DNA from: Geoanaerobacter sp964528055
GTDB taxonomy: Bacteria; Desulfobacterota; Desulfuromonadia; Geobacterales; DSM-12255
Reading direction: 5' to 3'
Length of the DNA: 64,000 nucleotides
Assembly: GCA_964528055.1 (NCBI GenBank)
Contig: CAZGQM010000017.1
Coordinates: 1 to 64,000 of the forward strand
Made by a program: the position numbers and the translations under genes. Shown piece after piece: positions 35,417 through 43,607 of the stretch (its first letter is position 1; each line of letters opens with the position of its first letter). The notes under the pieces were generated by a model that saw only the letters and a program-made list of their open reading frames with translations, made no database searches and was not told the origin of the DNA.

Positions 35417-36289
35417 ATGAATCTGGCAGAGATACGAAAAAAGGCTAACAGGGAGAGGGATGACTCCACGCCTCACCCCTCCCTGCCCGAGACGCAGGTA
35501 CTGCCTGAAAAATCGGCCTGTGTTGACCATGAATTATCTCCTTCCAGCTTGAAAGTGGAAGAACTTTGTATGAATGATGAGACAGAGGTTGAACTTGAAG
35601 AACTGGGTAGAATTTCAGGGCCAGAGATGATCGCTGCCCCTGCCTTTCCAGCAGTCGCTGCAGTGGAGTTTTCCGCTGCTACGGGCACTTTGGCAGCAAC
35701 AGAGGCCATCGATCCCATTGAGCCTGCACTGGAAGCACGAGAAGATGTTCATCTCCATCTCTACGATCCGGTGGAGATACTCCTGGCAGGGCGTGCCGCT
35801 GCAGGCTTCGGACAGGATACTCTCTTAGCCGCTGAAGAGATTGCCGATAACGAGATCAGCGATTACCAGGAGTTTCTCTGTTTCAGGGTAGGTACGGAGC
35901 AGTATGCCATCAACATCATGGAGATCAAGGAGATCATCAAACTTCGTGAGATTACCGAGGTTCCTAGGGTCCCTGATTTCATTTCGGGGGTCCTCTCACT
36001 GAGAGGGATCATCATCCCTGTTTTTAACATGGGAAGGCGTCTGCACCTTGTCCCGGTGGGACACAGCGTAAGGGAGCGGATCATTGTGGTCAGCAGAGGT
36101 GAGGAACTTTTCGGTATACAGGTCGACGAAGTCCTTCAAGTAGTGAGAATTAACGAAGAGGCCATCGAGCAGCCTCCAGCGGTTCTGGAAGGTATAGACC
36201 GTGATTTTGTACAGGGTATCGGACGTCACGGGGGGAGTATGCTAATCCTCCTTAACCTGGGGAGCATACTCGACGTATCGCTCTGTTGA
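35417..36289 (+). CDS. CheW-domain coupling protein with long N-terminal extension
   Basis: The C-terminal 145 of 290 residues form a CheW domain: QEFLCFRVGTEQYAINIMEIKEIIK, EVPRVPDFISGVLSLRGIIIPVFNMG and IGIQVDEVLQVV-like FGIQVDEVLQVVRI. The first 145 residues are acidic and Ala/Glu/Pro-rich with no fold I recognise. Extra N-terminal tails in CheW proteins may bind receptors or localise the protein. It is downstream of the ATPase gene and nearly abuts the next receiver gene. Confidence 0.85.
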   Translation: MNLAEIRKKANRERDDSTPHPSLPETQVLPEKSACVDHELSPSSLKVEELCMNDETEVELEELGRISGPEMIAAPAFPAVAAVEFSAATGTLAATEAIDPIEPALEAREDVHLHLYDPVEILLAGRAAAGFGQDTLLAAEEIADNEISDYQEFLCFRVGTEQYAINIMEIKEIIKLREITEVPRVPDFISGVLSLRGIIIPVFNMGRRLHLVPVGHSVRERIIVVSRGEELFGIQVDEVLQVVRINEEAIEQPPAVLEGIDRDFVQGIGRHGGSMLILLNLGSILDVSLC

Positions 36290-36301
36290 ATGGGTGAAAC
36301 T

Positions 36302-36691
36302 ATGGTTGCCAAACGGAACAGGATACTCATTGTTGAGGATGAGGAGAGTCTACTCAAGTTGGAGAGCATTCTTCTGAGCTCCAAAGGATTTATGGTAACC
36401 GCGGTTACCGATGGTAATGAGGCACTGAAAGAATTTTCCAAGGAGCGGCCAGATCTGGTGATCCTTGATGTAATGCTGCCGGGGATAGATGGGTACGAGG
36501 TCTGCCGGAAGATCAAGGAGGATCCTGCGAACAGCTCCATACCTATCATCATGCTGACTGCCAGAAAGAATACCAAGGATATGGAGCGTGGACTGCAAGC
36601 CGGGGCTGATGCCTATATCACCAAGCCGTTCAAGTCGGCGAACCTGGTAGGGACCATCGAGCGGCTCCTTGCCGGCCAGCCGCAGGGGTAG
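36302..36691 (+). CDS. Single-domain response regulator
   Basis: The 129-residue protein is a receiver with ILIVEDEESLLKLE, phosphoacceptor Asp in LVILDVMLPGIDGYE, IMLTARKN and TKPFKSANL. It resembles PilG/FrzZ-type or DivK-type receivers rather than flagellar CheY. ATG at 36302 is preferred because GGGTG precedes it; ATG at 36290 directly after the cheW stop is an alternative. The following CheW gene starts three bases after its stop. Confidence 0.88.
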   Translation: MVAKRNRILIVEDEESLLKLESILLSSKGFMVTAVTDGNEALKEFSKERPDLVILDVMLPGIDGYEVCRKIKEDPANSSIPIIMLTARKNTKDMERGLQAGADAYITKPFKSANLVGTIERLLAGQPQG

Positions 36692-36693
36692 CC

Positions 36694-37167
36694 ATGCACC
36701 GTGAAATCCAGGAAGTCCAAGTAGCGTGCTTCCGATTGGGAGAAGATCTCTACGCCATCGATATAATGCGGATAAAGGAGATTATCCGCCCGCTTAAGCT
36801 GACGACGCTTCCAAAGTTCCCTGGTTTTGTGGAGGGGATAATAAACCTCCGCGGGTCAGTTATTCCTGTCATTGACCTGCGAAAGCGATTCGATCTGGCC
36901 GATAAGGAAATTACCCTCAACACCCGACTGTTGATCGTCTCCCTCGTAGGGCAGATTCTTGGCCTGGTTGTGGATGAGGTGACTGAAGTTGTGACCGTTG
37001 ATCTACAGGATATTAAGCATCCACCACATCTTGGGGAAGGGATCGACAGCGAATATCTGCTCGGGGTCTGTCTGGTGAAGCAGGATATGATCATGCTACT
37101 GAATATTGATCGCCTGCTCTCCCCTCATGAGGTCAAGGCACTGGGCAGCATTCAGGGCCGCATCTAG
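36694..37167 (+). CDS. cheW: CheW coupling protein
   Basis: The 157-residue protein is a CheW of normal length: VQVACFRLGEDLYAIDIMRIKEIIRP, FPGFVEGIINLRGSVIPVIDLRKRFDL and LGLVVDEVTEVVTV. It couples CheA to receptors at the membrane. It is the second CheW of the operon. The start lies close behind the receiver gene, so the genes are cotranscribed. Confidence 0.93.
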   Translation: MHREIQEVQVACFRLGEDLYAIDIMRIKEIIRPLKLTTLPKFPGFVEGIINLRGSVIPVIDLRKRFDLADKEITLNTRLLIVSLVGQILGLVVDEVTEVVTVDLQDIKHPPHLGEGIDSEYLLGVCLVKQDMIMLLNIDRLLSPHEVKALGSIQGRI

Positions 37168-37185
37168 GATATGTGAGGAACTGCA

Positions 37186-38151
37186 ATGCAGATAGACTGT
37201 CCCAAATGCAGGGCAAGCTCCAGTTTCGACGAAGCAATGGTCGGGGACCAGGGGGTCAGGCTCCGCTGCAGCCGGTGTGGTGTCCTCTTCAGAGTGACAA
37301 GAAAGCCCCGGGAAGCGGCAGATGATCCAACTTCGATACATTATTCGTCGGGAGTTCCCCGTATAAAGGTTCTGCTGGCACATCAAAGCCCTGCTTTCTG
37401 TACAGCAGTCAGTAAAGTGTTGTTAAGCGAGCCGTTTGACGTGACAGCCTATCATGATGGCCAGGAGACGATGGCAGCCATTGAAGTGGATAAACCAGCA
37501 GTTGTACTTCTGGATGTGGCTCTGCCAACCATGTACGGATTCGAGATTTGTGAGGCGGTGCGGCGCAATCCAGCACTGGACGGTGTGCATCTGATTCTGG
37601 TTGCCTCCATATACGATAAGGCCAGATACAAGCGGGCACCTTCGTCACTCTATGGTGCCGATGCATATATAGAGAAACATCACATACCCGATTCACTGGC
37701 ACCCCTTATCTATCGCCTGGTCGGCGAAGAGCAGGCCAGCAAGGAGACCGCAGCTGATAGGCGGGATCATCTGTCTGCAGTCCACTCTGCTGAGGACAAA
37801 CTCACCGCTGCAAAATTGATTGAACAGGATAGTACCCGCAAGGCCCTTATTCGTGATGAGGAGCGTGGCACTTCTTTTGCCGGGGTGGCAGCAGCTGAAG
37901 AGTCCGCGGTATATGACAATGCCAGAAGGCATGCCAGAATAATAGTGTCGGACATCCTGCTCTATCATCAGGCCAAAGTGGAAGAAGGGGTAAAAAACGG
38001 CACCTTCTTCGAGCTCCTATCGGAAGAGATCAAGGAGGGGAGGGCCCTTTTCGCACAGAGGGTCGCACCTGAGATCACAGCACAAACTGCATTTCTTGAC
38101 GAGGCTTTTGATATGCTCATTGCAGGAAAGCGGCAGGAGATGAACCTATAG
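37186..38151 (+). CDS. Zinc-ribbon (MJ0042-type) and degenerate receiver protein
   Basis: The first 40 of 321 residues form a zinc ribbon of the MJ0042 type: CPKCRASSSFDEAMVGDQG...RCSRCGVLFRV with two CxxC pairs. Residues 62-185 are receiver-like, with a phosphoacceptor-type Asp in VVLLDVALPTMYGFE, but the usual acidic pair is replaced by Ala-His in VLLAHQSPA. The last 130 residues form a helical region. A GAGGAAC site precedes the ATG. Whether the receiver can be phosphorylated is doubtful because the metal site lacks its acids. Confidence 0.75.
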   Translation: MQIDCPKCRASSSFDEAMVGDQGVRLRCSRCGVLFRVTRKPREAADDPTSIHYSSGVPRIKVLLAHQSPAFCTAVSKVLLSEPFDVTAYHDGQETMAAIEVDKPAVVLLDVALPTMYGFEICEAVRRNPALDGVHLILVASIYDKARYKRAPSSLYGADAYIEKHHIPDSLAPLIYRLVGEEQASKETAADRRDHLSAVHSAEDKLTAAKLIEQDSTRKALIRDEERGTSFAGVAAAEESAVYDNARRHARIIVSDILLYHQAKVEEGVKNGTFFELLSEEIKEGRALFAQRVAPEITAQTAFLDEAFDMLIAGKRQEMNL

Positions 38152-38283
38152 TACTAATTTCAAGTCGAGGATGAAAGCAAGGCAGCTGTTTAAGGCGACA
38201 AAGGAGTGCACTAAGCATACGTTGATGAGCCGAGACGAACAATTGATGATAGAGCCTTGATCTGGGGTTGGTGGGGGATTTCT

Positions 38284-40299
38284 ATGGAACAATCAGTGGA
38301 TATGTTGCAAATGCTCAGGGAACGTATGTGCTCTTCATCCGAGGAGGTCCGCAGAATGGCTGTGGCAGCCCTTGCAGAACTTCCTCTGTCCGATACCAGG
38401 GAGGTCCTGTATGAGGCAATGGGGGACGAAAGCTGGCGAGTCAGAAAAGAATCACTGGATATACTCTTCACAGAGGAGCTTGATGATGAGGTCATAGAAG
38501 AGCTTGTGGGCCTCCTTCGCGCCAGTGATAATGCAGGTCTCCGCAACTCAGCCTGTGAGGCTTTGGAAAAACTTGGCAAAAAGGCGATTCCGATCCTTTG
38601 CCGTTATATTGAAGATGAAGACAGCGATGTTCGGAAGTTTGTCATTGATATCCTGGGTAACATAGGCTCGCCTGAACCGGTTCCTCTGCTGATAAAGGCC
38701 CTTGCAGACAGAGACCCGAATGTTTCCTCTGCAGCTGCGGAGAACCTTGGCAAGATCGGCGATGAACGTGCGGTTTCCGATCTGGTGCGGGTATTGGACC
38801 GCACAAATATACCCCTCTGCTACACGGTCCTTGAGTCTCTGGGGCGGATAGGCTACCCGGTTCCGCTCGGTCCGATCATGTCGCTCGCCAATGAGGCTCT
38901 TCTCAAAAAACCGGTCATCGACTGTCTCGGGGCAGTTGGAGACGCGGATTCTATAGCAATACTTATCGACGGGCTTCGGGAAAAAGCGCGCCATGTGCGT
39001 GCGGCTGCAGTATCCTCAATAGTCAGGGTCCGGGACAAGCTAACGGATGAAAATTCACGTGCCAGGGTAAACGCTGCCCTGAAGGCGCTGGCCGGGTCTC
39101 CATTGGTAACCGAGCTCATCGCCTCTCATACGGATGTACATACACAGTTGACCGAACCGATGGTGAGGATCCTGGGTTTGATCGGCGACCCTCGCGCTGC
39201 GATGCTGCTTCTGGAGGGATGCCGTGATATTCGGCAGCGCCAGTCATGTCTTGATGCATTCAGAAAGCTTGGTCATGAGGGGATGTCTACCCTTATCGAG
39301 GCCTATTCGTCGATGGATGAGGAGCATCGTTGCTATATTGCATACATCTGTGGAGAACTGGAGGTAAGAGAGAGTGTAGGCATCCTGAAGGAAGGCATGG
39401 CTGATTCGAGTCATTCACTCCGCAGGGTCTCTGCCGTGGCTGCCGGGAATATTCCGGATCCAGGCCTCATTCCTGATCTGGAGTCGCTTCTTAATGATGA
39501 GGAGTTGCATGTGCGGGTGGCAGCAGCGGACTCTCTGGCACGCCTGGCCAAGCATGATACCTCTTCCGTAGCCGCCATAGCCGGAACGCTCGCAGCGTCG
39601 GAAAACATGGAGAAGCGTCGGAGTTCCGCCGCACTCTTTGCTGCCCTGCAGGACCACGAGCGGCTTGCGCGGCTCATCAAGGACGAGAACGCTCAAGTTC
39701 GCAGGGCAGCTGTGTTTGCTCTTGCCGAACTGAAGGCTGCAAACAGTATCAATCATCTAGTTCTGGCACTTGTGGATGAGGAACCTGATGTAAGGATGGC
39801 TGCCGCTGGCGCCCTTGGGTCATTGGGTGGAGAACTGGCTGTCCAGTCGCTTCTGCTGGCCCTCAAGGATCAGAACCAGTGGGTAAAGTGTGCGGTCCTT
39901 CGAAGTCTCGGTACGTTGAGGGTTGCAGAGGCTGAACCGGCTATTGTCGAACTGGTAAACCATTCCGAGGGGTTGGTTCTGATTGCGGCTCTCAGGACCA
40001 TGCTGGAAATCAATGCTGAAAAGGCCTGCTGGCTTGCGGACCTTGCGCTGGCAGATCCGGACAAGGAGGTAGTAAAGGCCGCAATAGACATCCTTTCTTT
40101 TTTCGATGACAACTGGCTGGACAAGCATCGAGAAAGACTCCTTTTTCATGAGCATTGGGATGTGAGGAGTCTTTTCATCAAGGCCTTGGTGGAGCACCGG
40201 GGGGAAAGTGCTTTGCCTGCACTTCGGAAAGCATTGGAGCTGGAAAAAGACGAACTTGTGAAGAGGTTGATCCTCGAGACAATGGACGGATTTTCATGA
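38284..40299 (+). CDS. HEAT-repeat protein of the chemosensory operon
   Basis: The 671-residue protein is almost entirely HEAT or PBS-lyase-type repeats, with units such as VRRMAVAALAELP, DVRKFVIDILGNIGSPEPVPLLIKAL, VSSAAAENLGKIGDERAVSDLV and VRRAAVFALAELKAANSINHLVLAL at spacings of about 31 residues. Such scaffolds bind proteins. No catalytic motif or membrane segment is visible. ATG at 38284 follows GGGGGAT. Its stop overlaps the cheR start in ATGA, so it is part of the signalling operon and may organise or inhibit the kinase complex. Confidence 0.85.
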   Translation: MEQSVDMLQMLRERMCSSSEEVRRMAVAALAELPLSDTREVLYEAMGDESWRVRKESLDILFTEELDDEVIEELVGLLRASDNAGLRNSACEALEKLGKKAIPILCRYIEDEDSDVRKFVIDILGNIGSPEPVPLLIKALADRDPNVSSAAAENLGKIGDERAVSDLVRVLDRTNIPLCYTVLESLGRIGYPVPLGPIMSLANEALLKKPVIDCLGAVGDADSIAILIDGLREKARHVRAAAVSSIVRVRDKLTDENSRARVNAALKALAGSPLVTELIASHTDVHTQLTEPMVRILGLIGDPRAAMLLLEGCRDIRQRQSCLDAFRKLGHEGMSTLIEAYSSMDEEHRCYIAYICGELEVRESVGILKEGMADSSHSLRRVSAVAAGNIPDPGLIPDLESLLNDEELHVRVAAADSLARLAKHDTSSVAAIAGTLAASENMEKRRSSAALFAALQDHERLARLIKDENAQVRRAAVFALAELKAANSINHLVLALVDEEPDVRMAAAGALGSLGGELAVQSLLLALKDQNQWVKCAVLRSLGTLRVAEAEPAIVELVNHSEGLVLIAALRTMLEINAEKACWLADLALADPDKEVVKAAIDILSFFDDNWLDKHRERLLFHEHWDVRSLFIKALVEHRGESALPALRKALELEKDELVKRLILETMDGFS

Positions 40300-41171
40300 T
40301 TTTTGGCGCAGAACCAGAATACCCGATGTCAGAGGAAGAGTTCAGGCTCATCAGAGATCTGGTATACAATTACTGTGGCATGAATTTTACCGCTGAAACC
40401 AAGTACCTTCTGGAGAAACGGATTTCCGGGCGCCTTGCCTTTCACAACCTGACAAGCTATAAAGACTATTACCACCTTCTCAAGTACGATATCAGGAGGG
40501 ACCAGGAGCTGTCCGACCTGATGGATGTCCTTACCACCAACGAAACCTATTTCTTTCGTGAGGCGTTCCAGCTAAAGGCTTTCACCGATGAGATAATACC
40601 GGAAATTATGGGAGCAAAGGCGAATAAGGGGGATCATTCTCTTAGGATATGGAGTGCAGGCTGTTCAACCGGCGAGGAAGCATACACGATAGCCATGCTC
40701 CTGCTTGAAGCCAATATCCTCAGGGGGTGGAGGGTCGAGATCATCGGTACCGACATCAGCCCCCGGGTGCTCCTGCAGGCGCGCAAGGGGATCTACGGCA
40801 AGAGCGCATTTCGAGCCACGGATTCCCATTATGTAGAGCGGTATTTTACTGAGCAGGACGGCAGCTATCGGATCAAGGACGGGGTTCGGGAGCTGGTAAC
40901 CATAAGTCAGCTCAATCTGTTCGACCATAACCGCTTGGCACTCCTCGGTCGGATGGATCTCATTTTCTGCCGCAACGTGATTATCTACTTTGACCTGCCT
41001 GCCAAAAAGAAGGTGATGGAGTCATTCTACCAGATGCTCTGCCCGGGCGGGTTTCTGCTCCTCGGACACTCCGAATCGCTTATGAATATCACCACCCTCT
41101 TTTCACTCAGACATCTGAAGAATGACATGGTGTACCAAAAACCTCTGCCTGTATCTGGAGGTATCCAGTGA
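40296..41171 (+). CDS. cheR: Chemoreceptor glutamate methyltransferase CheR
   Basis: The 291-residue enzyme methylates receptor glutamates with SAM. It has an N-terminal helical domain (FRLIRDLVYNYCGMNF), NETYFFREAFQLKAF, the SAM loop IWSAGCSTGEEAYTIAM, IIGTDISPRVL, and FCRNVIIYFDLPAKKKV near the end. ATG at 40296 overlaps the stop of the HEAT gene. Having CheR and CheB but no receptor in the operon implies that receptors are encoded elsewhere. Confidence 0.93.
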   Translation: MIFGAEPEYPMSEEEFRLIRDLVYNYCGMNFTAETKYLLEKRISGRLAFHNLTSYKDYYHLLKYDIRRDQELSDLMDVLTTNETYFFREAFQLKAFTDEIIPEIMGAKANKGDHSLRIWSAGCSTGEEAYTIAMLLLEANILRGWRVEIIGTDISPRVLLQARKGIYGKSAFRATDSHYVERYFTEQDGSYRIKDGVRELVTISQLNLFDHNRLALLGRMDLIFCRNVIIYFDLPAKKKVMESFYQMLCPGGFLLLGHSESLMNITTLFSLRHLKNDMVYQKPLPVSGGIQ

Positions 41172-42253
41172 GGCAGATCAGAGTGGTGGTCATTGACGAT
41201 TCGGCATACAACCGCCGGACCATAATCAAAATGCTCCAGGAAATTCCCAATGTAGAGGTGGTCGGGTATGCCACAAATGGCGAAGAGGGGCTTAAAAGAG
41301 TGCTGGAGCTTCGACCTGACCTGATAACCCTGGATCTTGAGATGCCAAAGATGGACGGCTTCACCATGCTCCGCATAATGATGAAGACCTGCCCAACACC
41401 CGCCATAGTGATCAGTGCAAAAAGCGAGGATGAACGTGTTTTCAAGGCCCTTGAGCTGGGGGCGGCAGATTTCATAGCCAAACCGACCAGTACCATTTCC
41501 GATGATATCATCAAAATAAAAAAGGATCTTTTTGCCAAGGTCCTGACTGTATTCGAATTGAATATTGCTGGTCTGAAACGCAGCGAGGTGCTGCCGGAGG
41601 CGGAAACCGCCAGAAAGAAGGGGGTCGAGCTTGACATGTCGATCTCGCAGCCTCTCAGTTCGCGTTTCTCTGTACTTGCCATCGGTGCATCAACCGGAGG
41701 TCCTCCGGCCCTGCAGACACTCCTTTCCTCCCTTCCGACAAAACTCCCCTTTGCAGTCGTCATTTCCCAGCATATGCCTGTCGGATTTACCCGTACCTTT
41801 GCGGAACGTCTTAACCGGGCCCTTGCGTTCGAAGTGAAAGAGGCATCAGATGGCGAGGAGGTATGCACGAACCGTGTTCTGATTGCTCCGGGCGGCACTA
41901 ATCTCGTGTTTGAGAAGCAACAGGAGCGTGTCATCGCTAGGGTTGTTGCGCCATCCGTCCATGACGTGTTTATCCCTTCCGTGGATGTCATGTTCTCTTC
42001 ACTGGCAGTGTTATATGGTCCAAAGCTTCTGGCTGTGGTGCTGACCGGTATGGGAAATGATGGGAAAAGGGGGGTAAAAGAGGTCAAGGCTGAGGGTGGC
42101 GAGATTCTGGCCGAGTCCGAAGAGTCGGCAGTGGTATTCGGTATGCCGCGGGAGGCAATTGCAACCGGGTTGGTCACCAGGGTGGTGCCGATAGATAAGA
42201 TGGGTCGCGAGATAGAAATGCGCAGCGGAATACTGCATGTGGCGGATTTATGA
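41168..42253 (+). CDS. cheB: Chemoreceptor methylesterase CheB
   Basis: The 361-residue protein has a receiver (VVVIDDSAYNRR, LDLEMPKMDGFTML, ISAKSEDERV, AKPTST) and a methylesterase domain with the catalytic Ser in IGASTGGPPALQTLL, His in ISQHMPVGFTRTFAERL and Asp in VLTGMGNDGKRGVK. It demethylates or deamidates receptors. The GTG start overlaps the cheR stop in GTGA. Confidence 0.96.
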   Translation: MRQIRVVVIDDSAYNRRTIIKMLQEIPNVEVVGYATNGEEGLKRVLELRPDLITLDLEMPKMDGFTMLRIMMKTCPTPAIVISAKSEDERVFKALELGAADFIAKPTSTISDDIIKIKKDLFAKVLTVFELNIAGLKRSEVLPEAETARKKGVELDMSISQPLSSRFSVLAIGASTGGPPALQTLLSSLPTKLPFAVVISQHMPVGFTRTFAERLNRALAFEVKEASDGEEVCTNRVLIAPGGTNLVFEKQQERVIARVVAPSVHDVFIPSVDVMFSSLAVLYGPKLLAVVLTGMGNDGKRGVKEVKAEGGEILAESEESAVVFGMPREAIATGLVTRVVPIDKMGREIEMRSGILHVADL

Positions 42254-42293
42254 GCCTCTGCTGATAATGGAATCAACCTGATAGGAGTTGGTC

Positions 42294-43118
42294 ATGTCAC
42301 AAGATGACGACAGAAATTTGCTGAGCAGGGCAGATGAATTCATGCAGGTGTTCAAGAAAGGGGCTGAATTCAGCCAGGAACTCCTTCGAGAAAACGAACG
42401 GCTTCGCTTCCGGATTCTCGAGCTGGAGAATCCCCAGGACAACTCTGAATTGACCACGCAGGACTCTGTGGAGAACCTCCGACTCTTGGAGAGAATAGCT
42501 GATCTTGAGCGGGAAAAGGAGGAAATTCTCCAGCGAATCAGCCAGATAGAGGAGGAAAACAAAGATTTTGCCAACCGCTACGTGGAGATCGAGGCTGAAA
42601 ACAACAATCTTGCAAACCTCTACATTGCCAGCTATCAGCTGCATTCGACCCTCGATTTCAGGGAGGTGCTGCAGATCATAACTGAGATCATGATCAACCT
42701 GATTGGGGCCGAAACATTTGCCATTATGCTCCTTGATGAAAAGACCAGGATGCTTGAGGCGGTGGCAACCGAAGGGTTGGAGAGGGAAGATGTCCCTACG
42801 GTCCGAATGGGTGAAGGTGTCGTAGGAGACGTTGCCAGGACCGGTGAGAACTATTTCGTTCCTGAACTCAACCGTTATGAGATGGATCTTGCAAATCCGA
42901 TGGTCTGTATACCGCTCAAGATAAAGGAGCAGTGTATCGGAGTCCTGGTGATCTACAAACTTCTGCTGCAGAAAAAATCCTTTGCTGATGTTGATTATGA
43001 ACTCTTTACCCTTCTGGCCGGGCATGCGGCCACGGCAGTCTTTAGTTCACGACTCTATTCGGATTCGGAGCGCAAGCTAAACACAATACAGGGATTTCTT
43101 GATTTACTTACCAAATAG
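42294..43118 (+). CDS. Coiled-coil and GAF-domain protein
   Basis: The first 110 of 274 residues are a charged coiled coil rich in Glu and Leu (FLELLRENERLRFRILELE-like heptads). A GAF domain follows from about residue 125: FREVLQIITEIMINLIGAETFAIMLLDEK, GVVGDVARTGENYFV and VCIPLKIKEQCIGVLVIYK. It may sense a small molecule and report to the kinase complex. ATG at 42294 is chosen because AGGAG precedes it by seven bases. It sits between cheB and the last receiver gene. Confidence 0.8.
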   Translation: MSQDDDRNLLSRADEFMQVFKKGAEFSQELLRENERLRFRILELENPQDNSELTTQDSVENLRLLERIADLEREKEEILQRISQIEEENKDFANRYVEIEAENNNLANLYIASYQLHSTLDFREVLQIITEIMINLIGAETFAIMLLDEKTRMLEAVATEGLEREDVPTVRMGEGVVGDVARTGENYFVPELNRYEMDLANPMVCIPLKIKEQCIGVLVIYKLLLQKKSFADVDYELFTLLAGHAATAVFSSRLYSDSERKLNTIQGFLDLLTK

Positions 43119-43149
43119 AGGTATATAAAGCTTTCCTGAGGGGGCAGAC

Positions 43150-43527
43150 ATGCAGGAATACAAGGTGCTGATCGTCGAAGATTCACCTACCATGCGACAG
43201 CTGATCTCCTTCGCCCTGAAACGGCTGCGTGGGATGAAGATCGTTGAGGCAAACGACGGGGTGGATGGACTCAAGAAGCTCGCGGCCGAAACGTTCGACC
43301 TGATCTTTACAGACATCAACATGCCGGTAATGGATGGCCTGAAGCTGGTGAGCCTTGTACGGAATGATCCGGACTTCCGACATATACCGATAGTGATCAT
43401 AACCACCGAGGGTGCGCAAGAGGACAGGGAACGTGCACTGGCCTTGGGGGCCAACGACTACATAACCAAGCCGATTCAGCCAAACCGTATCCTTGATGTT
43501 ACCCGCAACCTGCTAAATATTCAGTAA
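43150..43527 (+). CDS. CheY-like response regulator
   Basis: This 125-residue receiver has the acidic pair in LIVEDSPTMRQ, phosphoacceptor Asp in LIFTDINMPVMDGLKLV, IITTEGAQ and ITKPIQ. It is close to CheY in length and pattern (TDINMP, VMDGL). It is the last gene of the chemosensory operon; the cytochrome gene starts 80 bases further on. Confidence 0.93.
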   Translation: MQEYKVLIVEDSPTMRQLISFALKRLRGMKIVEANDGVDGLKKLAAETFDLIFTDINMPVMDGLKLVSLVRNDPDFRHIPIVIITTEGAQEDRERALALGANDYITKPIQPNRILDVTRNLLNIQ

Positions 43528-43607
43528 CCCCGGACTCTCCAATATCTCCCTGCCGAGAGGAGGTCCGGTACCCTCTTATTCCATCATCCAATAGTGAGGA
43601 GTAGGCC

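Noticed and set aside
41107..42276. 389-codon open frame on the minus strand inside cheB
   Set aside because: Ser/Arg-rich shadow of cheB codons without a ribosome site or motifs.
43530..43568. Hairpin CCGGAC/GTCCGG between the last receiver gene and the cytochrome as a terminator
   Set aside because: The stem is short and imperfect beyond six pairs, and no T-run follows.
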